NCBI GenBank assembly: GCA_016788205.1
Contig: JAEUTA010000022.1
Coordinates: forward strand, 31,489 to 95,488
Direction of reading: 5' to 3'
Origin: Flavobacteriales bacterium
Lineage (GTDB): Bacteria > Bacteroidota > Bacteroidia > Flavobacteriales_F > PHOS-HE28
Length of the DNA: 64,000 nucleotides
Within the stretch, counting starts at the first letter, position 1. The number at the start of each line of letters is the position of its first letter. Positions 25,523 through 36,200 of the stretch are shown here, in pieces. Made by a program: the position numbers and the translations under genes. The notes beneath the pieces were generated by a model. It searched no databases. It saw only the letters and a program-made list of their open reading frames with translations, and was not told where the DNA came from.

Positions 25523-26770
25523 ATGAGCGAACGCCCATTGAAAGTCCTGCAGATCGCCTTCGCATGCGAGCCTGAACGTGGCAGCGAGCCCGCTGTGGGT
25601 TGGAATTGTGCCTATGCCGCCTCGCGCGACAAGCCCGTGTGGGTGATCACCGATCCTTCCCACAAGGACAAGATCGAGGCCTGGCTGGTGAAGCACGGCG
25701 AGAAGAACATCAACGTGGCCTACCATGCCATGCCTTCGTGGACGCAGTGGATGTGGAAGATCCAGTTCACGGTGAACCTGTACTACTACTTGTGGAACAT
25801 CGGGGCCGCCAAGCTGGCCAGGCGCATGCATGCCGAGCACAAGTTCGATCTGGTTCACCACGTCACCTATGTGCGCTACTGGATGCCGAGCGCGGGTGCG
25901 GGCTTGGGCATTCCTTTCGTTTGGGGGCCGCTGGGCGGGGGGGAATCCGCGCCGCCGGGTTTCTTGCGGGGGGTGGGTTTGAAGGGCTTGTTCGAGGAGA
26001 ACCTGCGTGCCTTGATGCGTTGGGTCTTCGAGCGCGACCCTTGGTTGAAGCGTACCGCTCGTGATAGCACCATCGCCATCGCTTGCTCGGAGGACACCGC
26101 TGCCCGCATGCGTCGGCTGGGGGTGAAGGACCTGCGGGTGATGTCCAGTATCGGTATCACGCCCGGTGGGTTGGGAGAACACGTTGTGCGCCCCGCGGAT
26201 GGCAAGGTCCGTTTCGTCAGTGTAGGCCGACTTCTTCATTGGAAAGGTTTCCACTTCGGCCTGGAGGCGTTCGCCAAAGCCGCGATCGCCAATGCCGAGT
26301 TCGTCATCGTTGGCAACGGTCCGGAAATGCAACGCCTTCAAACCTCGGTGGATCGACTCGGGATCCGCGAGAAAGTCACTTTCACGGGTGAACTGCCCTG
26401 GCGCGATGGCCTGAAGCAGTTCCAAGCCGCCGACGTGCTCGTGCACCCCAGCCTGCACGATTCCGGAGGCTTCGTCCTGCTTGAGGCCATGGAGATGCGT
26501 AAGCCTGTGATCTGTCTGAAGCTCGGTGGCCCAGGGGTTTATGTGAACGATTTCACGGGGTTCGCTATTTCTGCGAAGACCATTCCGCAGGTGATAGACG
26601 ACCTCGGGAGCGCCATGCGCCAGCTTGCCGCCGACCCTGAATTGCGCCGCCGTTTGGGCGAAGCCGGGCATCATCGTGCTGTTACGGAGTTCACTTGGGA
26701 GCGTAAGGCAGAGGACACCGAGCGCCTTTATGAAGAGGCCGTTGGGAAGGCCACCTCATCCCGCAAGTGA
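25523..26770 (+). CDS. GT4-family glycosyltransferase
   Basis: 415-residue cytoplasmic or membrane-associated GT-B enzyme that transfers a sugar from a nucleotide-sugar donor. The N-terminal half has [16 protein letters not shown] and [10 protein letters not shown]. The C-terminal donor-binding half has [33 protein letters not shown] and the EX7E-type region [18 protein letters not shown]. The real start is [17 protein letters not shown]; a longer open frame begins upstream but runs antisense through the GGGPS gene. Acceptor and product are unknown; exopolysaccharide or lipid glycosylation is the usual role. Confidence 0.9.
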   Translation: MSERPLKVLQIAFACEPERGSEPAVGWNCAYAASRDKPVWVITDPSHKDKIEAWLVKHGEKNINVAYHAMPSWTQWMWKIQFTVNLYYYLWNIGAAKLARRMHAEHKFDLVHHVTYVRYWMPSAGAGLGIPFVWGPLGGGESAPPGFLRGVGLKGLFEENLRALMRWVFERDPWLKRTARDSTIAIACSEDTAARMRRLGVKDLRVMSSIGITPGGLGEHVVRPADGKVRFVSVGRLLHWKGFHFGLEAFAKAAIANAEFVIVGNGPEMQRLQTSVDRLGIREKVTFTGELPWRDGLKQFQAADVLVHPSLHDSGGFVLLEAMEMRKPVICLKLGGPGVYVNDFTGFAISAKTIPQVIDDLGSAMRQLAADPELRRRLGEAGHHRAVTEFTWERKAEDTERLYEEAVGKATSSRK

Positions 26771-26886
26771 ACAGTTCGATGCACTTGTGGGTTATGCAGG
26801 GCAGCCGGAACTGAGCGGATCGTTCAGGGGTCGGCAACAGAAGACGAGAACCATTGACGGTCAACCCATTCCATTCGTTGGTGTCC

Positions 26887-26918
26887 TTGCCCATGGACCC
26901 CACAAAAACCTACCTTTG
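26887..26918 (+). promoter_or_regulatory. Promoter of ahcY (-33 TTG, -7 TACCTTTG)
   Basis: TTG at 26887-26889 and TACCTTTG at 26911-26918 are separated by 21 bp, an excellent match to the Bacteroidota promoter. The ATG is only 6 bp after the -7 element, predicting a leaderless or nearly leaderless mRNA, or a slightly different TSS. Confidence 0.7.
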
Positions 26919-26924
26919 CGGCCA

Positions 26925-28250
26925 ATGAACACGACCATGCCGGAGACCAAAGAGCAGCTCAAGTACAAGGTGAAGGATATGAACCTCGCCGACTGGGGCC
27001 GGAAGGAGATCGAACTTGCCGAGGCGGAAATGCCGGGCCTTATGTCCCTTCGTGAGCAGTATGGCAAGCAGAAGCCGCTGAAAGGCGCGCGCATCGCAGG
27101 CTGTCTGCACATGACGATCCAAACGGCCGTCCTCATCGAGACCCTGAAGGAGCTCGGTGCAGAGGTGAGCTGGAGCAGCTGCAACATCTTCAGTACTCAG
27201 GATCATGCCGCCGCTGCCATCGCCGCTGCGAACATCCCTGTGTACGCATGGAAGGGGATGAACGAGACCGAATTCGATTGGTGCATCGAGCAGACCCTGT
27301 TCGCCTTCGAAGGTGGCAAGCCCCTGAACATGATCCTCGATGACGGTGGTGACCTCACCAACATGGTGTTCGACAAGTTCCCCGAGCTGGTTAAAGGCAT
27401 CAAAGGCCTCAGCGAAGAGACCACCACGGGCGTACACCGCTTGATGGAGCGCGAGAAGAACGGCACCTTGGTGATGCCCGCGATCAACATCAACGACAGT
27501 GTGACCAAGAGCAAGTTCGACAACAAGTACGGTTGCAAGGAGAGCGCAGTGGATGCCATCCGCCGCGCGACGGACGTGATGATGGCCGGTAAAGTGGCCG
27601 TTGTCGCTGGTTACGGCGATGTGGGCAAGGGCACAGCCGCTTCCCTGCAAGGTGCTGGTGCACGCGTCATTGTCACCGAGATCGATCCGATCTGCGCACT
27701 ACAAGCTGCCATGGACGGTTTCGAAGTGAAGCCCATGTCCAAAGCCGCTCCCCGTGCGGATATCATCATCACCACCACGGGCAACTGCGACATCGTTCGC
27801 GGCGAGCACTTCGAGGTGCTGAAGGACAAGACCATCGTGTGCAACATCGGCCACTTCGATAACGAGATCGATATGGCCTGGTTGAACAAGAACCACGGCA
27901 AGACGAAGGTGGAGATCAAGCCGCAGGTGGATAAGTACACGATCAATGGCAAGGATGTCCTCATCCTCGCTGAAGGTCGTTTGGTGAACCTCGGTTGCGC
28001 CACAGGCCACCCGAGCTTCGTGATGAGCAACAGCTTCACGAACCAGACCCTTGCCCAGCTGGAGTTGTGGCAGAACAGCGCCAACTACGAGAACAAAGTG
28101 TACGTCCTGCCGAAACACCTGGATGAGATGGTGGCCAAGCTGCACCTCGCCAAGATCGGCGTGGAACTGGAGGAATTGAATGACAAGCAGGCCAAGTACA
28201 TCGGGGTTGCCAAGAACGGCCCGTACAAGAGCGACGCTTACCGTTACTGA
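26925..28250 (+). CDS. ahcY: Adenosylhomocysteinase (SAH hydrolase)
   Basis: 441-residue cytoplasmic enzyme that splits S-adenosylhomocysteine into adenosine and homocysteine using bound NAD, closing the methyl cycle. Motifs: [50 protein letters not shown]-binding [37 protein letters not shown] and the C-terminal KLGVKLTKL-like region with [10 protein letters not shown]. Length normal. The ATG at 26925 agrees with promoter elements just upstream; the longer frame has no family similarity. Followed by a 19-bp terminator hairpin. Confidence 0.97.
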   Translation: MNTTMPETKEQLKYKVKDMNLADWGRKEIELAEAEMPGLMSLREQYGKQKPLKGARIAGCLHMTIQTAVLIETLKELGAEVSWSSCNIFSTQDHAAAAIAAANIPVYAWKGMNETEFDWCIEQTLFAFEGGKPLNMILDDGGDLTNMVFDKFPELVKGIKGLSEETTTGVHRLMEREKNGTLVMPAININDSVTKSKFDNKYGCKESAVDAIRRATDVMMAGKVAVVAGYGDVGKGTAASLQGAGARVIVTEIDPICALQAAMDGFEVKPMSKAAPRADIIITTTGNCDIVRGEHFEVLKDKTIVCNIGHFDNEIDMAWLNKNHGKTKVEIKPQVDKYTINGKDVLILAEGRLVNLGCATGHPSFVMSNSFTNQTLAQLELWQNSANYENKVYVLPKHLDEMVAKLHLAKIGVELEELNDKQAKYIGVAKNGPYKSDAYRY

Positions 28251-28260
28251 GTTGAACGCA

Positions 28261-28302
28261 ATAACGAGCAAGGCCCGCCGGAAGGCGGGCCTTGCTCGTT
28301 AT
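28261..28302. terminator. Strong bidirectional terminator hairpin
   Basis: A perfect 19-bp stem (28261-28279 with 28284-28302) closed by a GGAA tetraloop, placed between the convergent ahcY and lipoprotein genes. The core is AGGCCCGCC/GGCGGGCCT. Confidence 0.88.
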
Positions 28303-28320
28303 GCATGTTCGGGCTCCGCT

Positions 28321-28752
28321 TCAATTATAGATGCGCAGGGTAGTCCCGTTGAACGACGTATTGTACTGCTGTAGGCTCAATGCCGCGGGGCCTTCGGTCA
28401 CCGATCCGTTCGTGATCAAGTAAGCGGAGTGGCAGCAGGCGGTATCCCGTGCGGTGATCTCCGACTCATCCACGATCAATCGACACATGTTCTCCGGTTG
28501 GTAGGGGCAGTGGCGATCCAATGCTACGAAGTCCGTGGGGCTGGATCGGTAAACGATCAATCCCATCGACCCACCGCTCAAGTAGAGCCAGCCCCCGGGT
28601 ACAGCTAGGTCGGCATAGGCCGGGTTGTTCACATTGATGCTGATATCCACTACGTTCAGGGGCACGCCTCCACGCTGGTCCTTCTTGCAGGCAACGGAGA
28701 TCGCGGCGATGCTCACGATGAAAAGAAAGGGTCTAAGGGTCGTTGCGCGCAT
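28321..28752 (-). CDS. Rieske-like lipoprotein, degenerate cluster ligands
   Basis: 143 residues. Lipoprotein signal with lipobox SVAC, predicting acylation at Cys22. The mature part resembles the Rieske fold seen in other Bacteroidota lipoproteins: LDRHCPYQPENMCRL, then TACCHSAYLITNGSVTEGPA and LQQY. A working Rieske site needs CxH and CxxH; here the first site reads C-P-Y and the second A-C-C-H, so a normal 2Fe-2S cluster is unlikely. Convergent with ahcY across a strong terminator. Function unknown. Confidence 0.75.
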   Translation of the reverse strand: MRATTLRPFLFIVSIAAISVACKKDQRGGVPLNVVDISINVNNPAYADLAVPGGWLYLSGGSMGLIVYRSSPTDFVALDRHCPYQPENMCRLIVDESEITARDTACCHSAYLITNGSVTEGPAALSLQQYNTSFNGTTLRIYN

Positions 28753-28856
28753 CTTCGGTAAGATGGAACGTTATGCCGCGAAGTTATTGTTCAACAGGGA
28801 GGTGTGGGCCCAAAGCGGCTGTTCGACCGGTCAGGGGTAGGTCCGTACCTTGTGGC

Positions 28857-29150
28857 ATGTTCCAAAAGTGGTTGGGCATCGCCCTCTTAGGCTTCTCACT
28901 CGCGGTCGCTCCGGTCTCGGTAGCGGCTCAGGACGGTATTTCGCAGAAGCAGCAGGAGAAGATCCTCGCGAAAAAGGCCAAGGACGAGAAGAAACAGAAG
29001 GCCCGCCAAGAGAAGGAGGACCGCAAGCGGCACCTGAACAACCAGGACAAAGCGACCCGTAAGCGCATCAAGCGCCATACGAAGCGTGCTGGCCGCCATG
29101 GCAGCGACCAGCATCGCGACGGTTTCTTCCACCGCACCTTTGGCTGGTGA
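28857..29150 (+). CDS. Small exported lysine/arginine-rich protein
   Basis: 97 residues: signal peptide MFQKWLGIALLGFSLAVAPVSVAA, then a highly charged, basic, probably helical stretch (QKQQEKILAKKAKDEKKQ, RQEKEDRKRHLN) ending HRDGFFHRTFGW. No domain recognised. The ATG at 28857 was chosen because it begins the signal peptide; the earlier frame is unrelated. A periplasmic nucleic-acid or envelope-binding role could be imagined from charge alone, but nothing supports it further. Confidence 0.7.
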   Translation: MFQKWLGIALLGFSLAVAPVSVAAQDGISQKQQEKILAKKAKDEKKQKARQEKEDRKRHLNNQDKATRKRIKRHTKRAGRHGSDQHRDGFFHRTFGW

Positions 29151-29403
29151 CCTTTCAAAGCTCTCCCTCGGGGTTCGACCGCTTCTCGTTCTAGTGCGCC
29201 ACGTTCGGCCATCGTGCGGATATCTTTCACCCATGTTAAATGCATGGAGATCCGCTGGTACCGCAGAACACGGGCCGCTGCACCGCGCAGAACGCTTAAG
29301 GGCTGCGGCTGGCGCGGGTTCGGCAACGGATCGCCGATCATGGAACTTTCTATATTAGCGCCCCCTCGTTGCCCTGTTACGCAGAACGTAAAACCTACCG
29401 TTG

Positions 29404-32400
29404 ATGTTGAGAAGGTTATTCTCCACAGTCGCCCTTTCCGTCCTCACCTCGTTGGCGCTCTTCGCGCAAACGGGTTCAGGTAGTGTGAAAGGAAAGATCA
29501 CCGACAAGAAAACGAATGAGCCATTGCCGTTCGTGAACGTGGTGGTGGAAAAAGGTGGTACCCAGGTCTCTGGTGGGGCCACGGACTTCGATGGGGAGTA
29601 CTTCATCAAGCCGCTGGATCCCGGTTCGTATGACGTAGTGGTCAGCTACGTTGGTTACCAACCCTATAAGCAGACCGGTGTGGTGGTCACCAACGGTAAG
29701 ATCACCTTCCTGGACATCGGCCTGAACCAAGGGGTGGAACTGAAGGAGTTCGAGGTGGTCCAATACGTGGTTCCTTTGATCGACAAGGATGGTGGTGCAT
29801 CCGGTGCAACGGTGACCCGTGACCAGATCGCGAAGATGCCGGGTCGTTCGGCCAACTCCATCGCTACCACGGTGGCTGGTGCCAGTGATGCTGGAACGGG
29901 CGGGGGCATCAGTATCCGCGGTGCGCGCTCGGAGAACACGTACTACTACATCGACGGTGTAAAAGTGCCGGCTGGCGCTGGTACGGGTCTTCCGAAGAGC
30001 GCCATCGAAGAGGTGCAGGTGATCACCGGTGGCGTGCCCGCCAACTATGGCGACGTTACAGGTGGTCTGATCAACATCACCACCCGTGGTCCCAGTCGCA
30101 ATTTCGGCGGTGGCATCGAATATCTTACCTCCGGCTATAAGGTCGGTAGCGACATTACCGATATCGTTGGCCTGGATAAGTACGCGTTCAACCAGATAGA
30201 AGGAAGTTTGAACGGTCCCATCCTGTTCAAGAAGGATAGCCTGGGCAACAAGACCAAGCCGCTCATCGGCTTCTTCGTCTCCGGCCAGTACACCAACGTG
30301 GTGGACGGTTCACCATCCTACTTGGGCGATCTTCGTGTACGGCAGGATGTGCGTGACCGCATCCTTGCGAACCCTGCCCGTTTGCGATTCACCGGAGATG
30401 GGGACTTCAGTCTTGCCTATGAGAGCAACTACCTGCGCTCTTCGGACATCGAGGTGCTGAAGACCCGGCAGAACGCGGGATCGGTGAGCTACCTCGCTTC
30501 CGGTAAGATCGACATCACCACGACCCCGACGATCAACCTGACCGTCGGTGGTTCCTTGGATTACAGCAACCGCCAGAGCTTCAACAGGAACAATTCCCTG
30601 TTGAACGCCGAGAACAACTATCGGACGAAGGAACTCTCATGGCGCGGCTTCGTGAAATTCACCCAGCGCTTCATCAACCAGACCAAGGAGGAAGAGAAGA
30701 AGAGCGCCGTTCAGAACGCCTTCTATACCCTGCAGTTGGACTATTCGCGCTACCAACTGAACGTAGCGGACGATGTGCACGAGGATCGCTTCTTCGACTA
30801 CGGTTACGTAGGTAAGTTCCAAACGCTGTCCGCTCCACAGTTCGAACTGAACGAGGATCATCCGGACCAGTGGACACAGATCGGTCAGCAGGATACGCTC
30901 GTGCTCTTCACGCCGGGCACGCAGAATCCTGACCTGGCTTCGATCAATACGTTCTACTTCAACGCGCTGCCGCGCGAGACCTTCCCGCTGGCACGCTTGG
31001 TAGGCGGGGATGACCCTTCCTATGTGGGTTACTACCGGGATCTGGTTGCGACACAGAACCGTGGTGTGTTGTGGAACGGCCAGACCCCGACGAGCCTTTA
31101 CGGCATGTGGAACAACATCGGCTTGGTGGACAATGGCGGCGGTTCGGAGTACAGCAAACGGTTGAACGACCAGATCCGTTTCTCGGCCTTCGGTAGCGCT
31201 GATATCGGAGCGCACGCCGTGGCACTAGGGGTGGAATATGAGCAGTACACGCAGCGTCGCTATGATCTCGCGCCCATCGGACTGTGGACCCGGGCTCGCA
31301 CGCTGGCCAACGCGCATATTCAGGAGTGGCAGGATAGCATCCCGACCGGCACGTACGAATTGCCGAACAGCACGCTGCCTTTCACGCTGTATTCCCGCGT
31401 CTATTCGGGTCAGAAGCAGAGCGAATTCGATCGTAATCTGCGTGCATCGCTGGGTCTTGATCCGCAAGGAGTGGATTTCATCGACGTGGATGCTTTGGAT
31501 CCCGGGGTTTTCGCCTTGGACATGTTCTCCCCGGATGAACTGATCAACAACGGCAACTCTTCGGTCAGCTATGTTGGCTTCGATCACTTGGGCAACCGGC
31601 TGAGCAGTAAGCCGAGCTTCTCCGATTTCTTCACGGGCAAGGACGAAAAGGGGAACTCCTCCCGCTTGCAGGCTCCGTTCGAGCCGATTTACATGGCTGG
31701 TTACGTCATGGACAAGTTCGCCTTCGACGATATCATCTTCAACGTTGGTGTTCGTGTTGACCGTTACGACGCGAACCAGAACGTGCTGAAGGATAAATAC
31801 CTCTGGCAGGAAGCCTACACGGCAGGCTCCACTGTTCCGAACAGCGATCTGGCCAATGACCTGGCCAACCGTCCGTCGAACATCGGCGATGATTTCGTGG
31901 TGTACGTGAACAACGTGCAGAACCCGACCGAGATCAAGGGTTATCGTGACGGGGACATCTGGTATTCGGCCCAAGGCGTGGAACTCACGAACGGTTCGTC
32001 CATCGCAGAAGCAGGTCAGATCCAGCCTTATCTGATCGAACGCGGCGAAGGTGGCGATGTGCGCCAGACGGACGGTACGCAAGCATCTGACCTGAGCGAG
32101 CAAGCGTTCGCCGATTACAAGCCCGTGGTGAACGTGATGCCGCGTGTTGCTTTCTCGTTCCCCATTTCGGACGAAGCCGTGTTCTTCGCGCACTACGATG
32201 TGCTCACCCAGCGCCCTACCTCTGGAGAATCCCGGTTGAACCTGATCGATCTGGCCTACATCCAGAACGCAGGTGTCATCAGCAACCCGAATTTGAAGCC
32301 TACCAAGACGATCGACTACGAATTAGGCTTCCAGCAGGTGTTGAGCAAGTCTTCTTCCCTGAAGCTGGCCGCCTACTACCGCGAACTGCGTGATCAGATC

Positions 32401-33189
32401 CAAGTGCGCAACGTGACCAACGCCTGGCCACGGGATTACCGCACCTACGACAACTTCGACTTCGGTACGGTGAAAGGCTTCACCGCCACGTTCGACCTTC
32501 GCCAGACGGGCAACGTATGGATGCGCGCGTCCTATACACTTCAGTTCGCGGACGGTACCGGGTCGGGCCCCACCACCGGTATCAACCTGATCAACTCGGG
32601 TCAACCCAACCTGCGTACCATCTCGCCGCTCGATTTCGATCAGCGCCATCGTTTCCAGACCACCATCGATTTCCGCTATGGTGGTGGCAAGGACTACAAC
32701 GGTCCCATGCTCTTCGGGAAACCGATCCTGAGCCGCACGGGTGTGAACGTGGTGAGCATCTTGGGAAGCGGTACACCCTATAGCCGCAGTAGCCAGGTGG
32801 TCAACGAAGCGGAGGGATCGGGCAGCTACCGTTTGGACGGTTCGCTGAACGGAGCACGGTTACCCTGGCAGTTCACGACGGACATGCAGGTAGACCGCGA
32901 TATCCCGCTCAGCTTCGGTGGCAAGGATGGCGAGAAGGCCAAAGCAGCCGACCTGAACGTGTATCTTCTGGTGACTAACGTGTTCAATATCCAGAACATC
33001 ACAGGAGTGTATCGTTACACGGGTTCTCCGGACAACGATGGCTTCCTGGCCTCGGCACAAACACAGCAGCAGATCGAAGCGCAGATCGATGCTGAGGCGT
33101 ACCGTCAACTGTACGCTCTGAAGGTGAACTCCCCCTTCAACTATGGCGCTCCTCGTACGATCCGTATCGGCGTACGATTCAATTTCTGA
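29404..33189 (+). CDS. TonB-dependent receptor of a surface-assembly operon
   Basis: 1261 residues. Signal peptide MLRRLFSTVALSVLTSLALFAQ, carboxypeptidase-regulatory-like domain about 27-110 (GKITDKKTNEPLPFVNVVVE, DGEYFIKPLDPGSYDVVVSY), a linker (GVELKEFEVVQY, possible TonB box area), a plug domain with GISIRGARSENTYYYIDGVK and VQVITGGVPANYGDVTGGLI, then a very long barrel ending PRTIRIGVRFNF. It is longer than standard siderophore receptors, like the SusC-type and other large Bacteroidota receptors. First gene of an operon with the 1413-residue protein (21 bp later) and a PorV-like protein. Substrate unknown. ATG at 29404 preferred to a TTG just before. Confidence 0.92.
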   Translation: MLRRLFSTVALSVLTSLALFAQTGSGSVKGKITDKKTNEPLPFVNVVVEKGGTQVSGGATDFDGEYFIKPLDPGSYDVVVSYVGYQPYKQTGVVVTNGKITFLDIGLNQGVELKEFEVVQYVVPLIDKDGGASGATVTRDQIAKMPGRSANSIATTVAGASDAGTGGGISIRGARSENTYYYIDGVKVPAGAGTGLPKSAIEEVQVITGGVPANYGDVTGGLINITTRGPSRNFGGGIEYLTSGYKVGSDITDIVGLDKYAFNQIEGSLNGPILFKKDSLGNKTKPLIGFFVSGQYTNVVDGSPSYLGDLRVRQDVRDRILANPARLRFTGDGDFSLAYESNYLRSSDIEVLKTRQNAGSVSYLASGKIDITTTPTINLTVGGSLDYSNRQSFNRNNSLLNAENNYRTKELSWRGFVKFTQRFINQTKEEEKKSAVQNAFYTLQLDYSRYQLNVADDVHEDRFFDYGYVGKFQTLSAPQFELNEDHPDQWTQIGQQDTLVLFTPGTQNPDLASINTFYFNALPRETFPLARLVGGDDPSYVGYYRDLVATQNRGVLWNGQTPTSLYGMWNNIGLVDNGGGSEYSKRLNDQIRFSAFGSADIGAHAVALGVEYEQYTQRRYDLAPIGLWTRARTLANAHIQEWQDSIPTGTYELPNSTLPFTLYSRVYSGQKQSEFDRNLRASLGLDPQGVDFIDVDALDPGVFALDMFSPDELINNGNSSVSYVGFDHLGNRLSSKPSFSDFFTGKDEKGNSSRLQAPFEPIYMAGYVMDKFAFDDIIFNVGVRVDRYDANQNVLKDKYLWQEAYTAGSTVPNSDLANDLANRPSNIGDDFVVYVNNVQNPTEIKGYRDGDIWYSAQGVELTNGSSIAEAGQIQPYLIERGEGGDVRQTDGTQASDLSEQAFADYKPVVNVMPRVAFSFPISDEAVFFAHYDVLTQRPTSGESRLNLIDLAYIQNAGVISNPNLKPTKTIDYELGFQQVLSKSSSLKLAAYYRELRDQIQVRNVTNAWPRDYRTYDNFDFGTVKGFTATFDLRQTGNVWMRASYTLQFADGTGSGPTTGINLINSGQPNLRTISPLDFDQRHRFQTTIDFRYGGGKDYNGPMLFGKPILSRTGVNVVSILGSGTPYSRSSQVVNEAEGSGSYRLDGSLNGARLPWQFTTDMQVDRDIPLSFGGKDGEKAKAADLNVYLLVTNVFNIQNITGVYRYTGSPDNDGFLASAQTQQQIEAQIDAEAYRQLYALKVNSPFNYGAPRTIRIGVRFNF

Positions 33190-33210
33190 TCGACCTGACA
33201 ACGCACGACC

Positions 33211-36200
33211 ATGAAAGGCCAACACAGAGCATTCCCGATGAGAACCATCGCTCTTAGCCTGTTAGCGCTCCCGGCATTGCACATGCAGGCCATCGCTCCC
33301 GAGCGACCCGCAGGAAGCACGGCACCGATGGCTCGCCCACGAGCCGAAGCCTGTGTGCCCGCCTCGCAGATCACCCAGATCTCGTACAACAACGTGCGGG
33401 CGGTGATCGAGAACGGTGGTAACATGTGGACACGACGAGGCGGTAGCAGCCGTCCTGGTTATGAGATCCCCAAAACGGATGATTTCACCGGCGCATCGGC
33501 CATCTACGCTGGTGGCCTGTGGATGGGTGGTATTTCCTCGGATAACCAGTTGAAGCTGGCAGCGGTCCTTTTCCGTGCGAATGGGAATGATTTCTGGCCC
33601 GGCCCGCTGAGCAATGAGGACAGCCCGAGTCCGGCCACGACCACGCCGCCGATCTGCGAAGCGTATGACCGCTTCTGGATCACTGAGCGCGCCCAGGCCG
33701 AAGCACACATCCAGTATAGCCAGTGCTCAGCGGATCCCGATTGCGTATTGGAAGAGATCTTCCCCGAGGGATATTCCACACCAGAAGCTTTTTCCAGTTG
33801 GCCCGCCGAAGGTGATCTGGACCAAGGACAGGATCTGTATCTGGCACCTTTCTTCGATTCGAACGGCAATGGTACCTACGAGCCGACCTTGGGTGATTAT
33901 CCAGACTATGGTTTCAATGAGACCGTGGAAGATTGCAAGACCCGCCAGCGTGAAGATGCGGTGAACCTCTTCGGTGATTACAACATCTTCTGGATCATCA
34001 ACGACAAGGGCGATGCGCACACCGAATCCGGTGGCTCGGACCCGATCGGCCTGGAAGTGCGTTGCCAGGCGTTCGCCTTCAGTTCGAACAACGAGGTCAA
34101 CAACATGACCTTCTACAACTACACGGTGATCAACCAAGGCACCCAGACCTTGCGCGATACCTACTTCGGTCACTTCATCGATCCCGATCTGGGTTGCTCC
34201 AACGATGACTTCGTGGGTTGCGACGTACAGCGCGGTTTCGGTTTCGCCTACAACTGGGACGAGAACGACGAGTCGGGTTGTGCGGGTGTGGCAGGTTACG
34301 GTGTGCAGCCGCCTGCCGTAGGGGTGGACTTCTTCGAAGGGCCCTACCAGGACTCCGACGGCGTGGACAATCCCGGCCCCCAGAACAACGTGGATGTATT
34401 CGATTGTGTCCAAGCCCAACTGCAGGGTGGTATCCCCTACAAAGGCATCGGCATCGGCTATGGCGACGGCTTCGCGGATAACGAGCGTTTCGGTATGCGT
34501 GCCTTCCTCTACTGGAACCGTGAAGGTCCTTCGGCAACGGCCGACCCCTCAGCTCAAGGCCATTTCTACAACTACCTCCGCAGCATTTGGAAGGACAACA
34601 CGCCGATGACGCACGGTGGTTCGGGCTACAACCCCGGTGGTGGTGGCGTTAATACCCGGTACATGTTCCCTTGGACCAGTGACCCGGTGGGTTGGGGTAC
34701 GGATTGCGCTCCGCAGGGCGACTGGCGCGAGACCGCCCAGCAGAACCCCGATCGCCGCTTCGTGCAGAGCGCAGGTCCCTTCACCTTGGAGCCGGGTGCG
34801 TTCAACAACGTCACGTTGGGTGTGGCGTATGCCCGCGCAGTGGCCGGCGGTGCCGTAGCCAGTGTAGCAAGCTTGCGCACGGCTGATGACAAGGCCCAGG
34901 CTTTGTTCGACAACTGCTTCAAGATCCTCGATGGTCCTGATGCACCTGATCTGGATATCGTTGAGTTGGACCGCGAGTTGGTGATCTACATGACCAATCC
35001 GCAGGGCAGCAACAACAACGAGGATCGTCCCATCGACCTTCCGCCCTTGAGCTACACCGAGTTGGATCCGATCATCCCGGAATTCCGCACCACGGAGACC
35101 ATCACGGTGGGACCCGGCGAAACGCTGGACGTGGCCGAACCTATCGACACGGTGCTCATCAGCTACGACACGACGACCACCACGGTGTTCTACGACCGGT
35201 TCTACAAGTTCCAAGGCTACAAGCTCTACCAAGTGAAGAACGATGAGGTGAGCGTTACCGATCTGGACAATGTCGAGCTATCGCGCCTGGTCTACCAGGG
35301 TGACATCAAGGATGGCATCAAGCAGATCGTGAACTACCCGTACAACGAGTCGCTCGGTCTGCCGGTGCCCACTGAAATGGTGAACGGTGCTGATGCGGGC
35401 ATCGCGAGCAGCGTGCGCGTGTTGGAGGACAAGTTCGCAACAGGCGATACGCGTCTGGTCAACTTCAAATCGTACTACTACATCGCCATCGCTTACGGTT
35501 ACAACAACTATGCACCGTACGACCCCATCGAGCGTTCCGGCCAGGCCTTCCCTTATGTGGCAGGTCGTAAGGCCGCCTTCGGGGCCATTCGCCGCTACGT
35601 GGGTATTCCGCACAGACCCGATCCAGGCAGTGGTGGTACCATCCAGAACGCTGCCTATGGTGACGAGCTGCCCATCACCCGCCTCGAAGGTCAGGGCAAT
35701 GGTGGCCTCTCTCTTGCGCTCACCACAGGTTCCGAGAGCGAGATCATGAACGGTGCTCCCTGGCGTAAGGAACAGATCACGTACGAGCGCGGTCGTGGTC
35801 CGGTGCGTGTGAAGGTGATCGATCCCTTGAAGGTGCCTGAAGGGGAATTCGAACTCCGCTTCAAGGATGATACGCTCACCCCGGGCGATCTGTCCGATGC
35901 GTACTGGAGCATCACCAACCTGGCCACCCAGGAGACCATCGCCAGCGAGCGCGTGATAGACCTGAGCTATGAACAGCTGATCCCTGAGTGGGGCATTAGT
36001 GTGCAGATCGATCCTGTGGCCGCAGGTACTGCACCACGTTTCTACCAAGCACCGGCCAGTGAGGGTTCCATGGTCTTCCAAGATCCTTCCCGTGCCTGGT
36101 TGATGGGCATTCCGGATGGGGAAGGTGAAAGTGTGTTGAACTGGATACGGTCCGGCAACTACTCAGCCACCGACGATACGCCGGAAGAGGTCTACAACGA

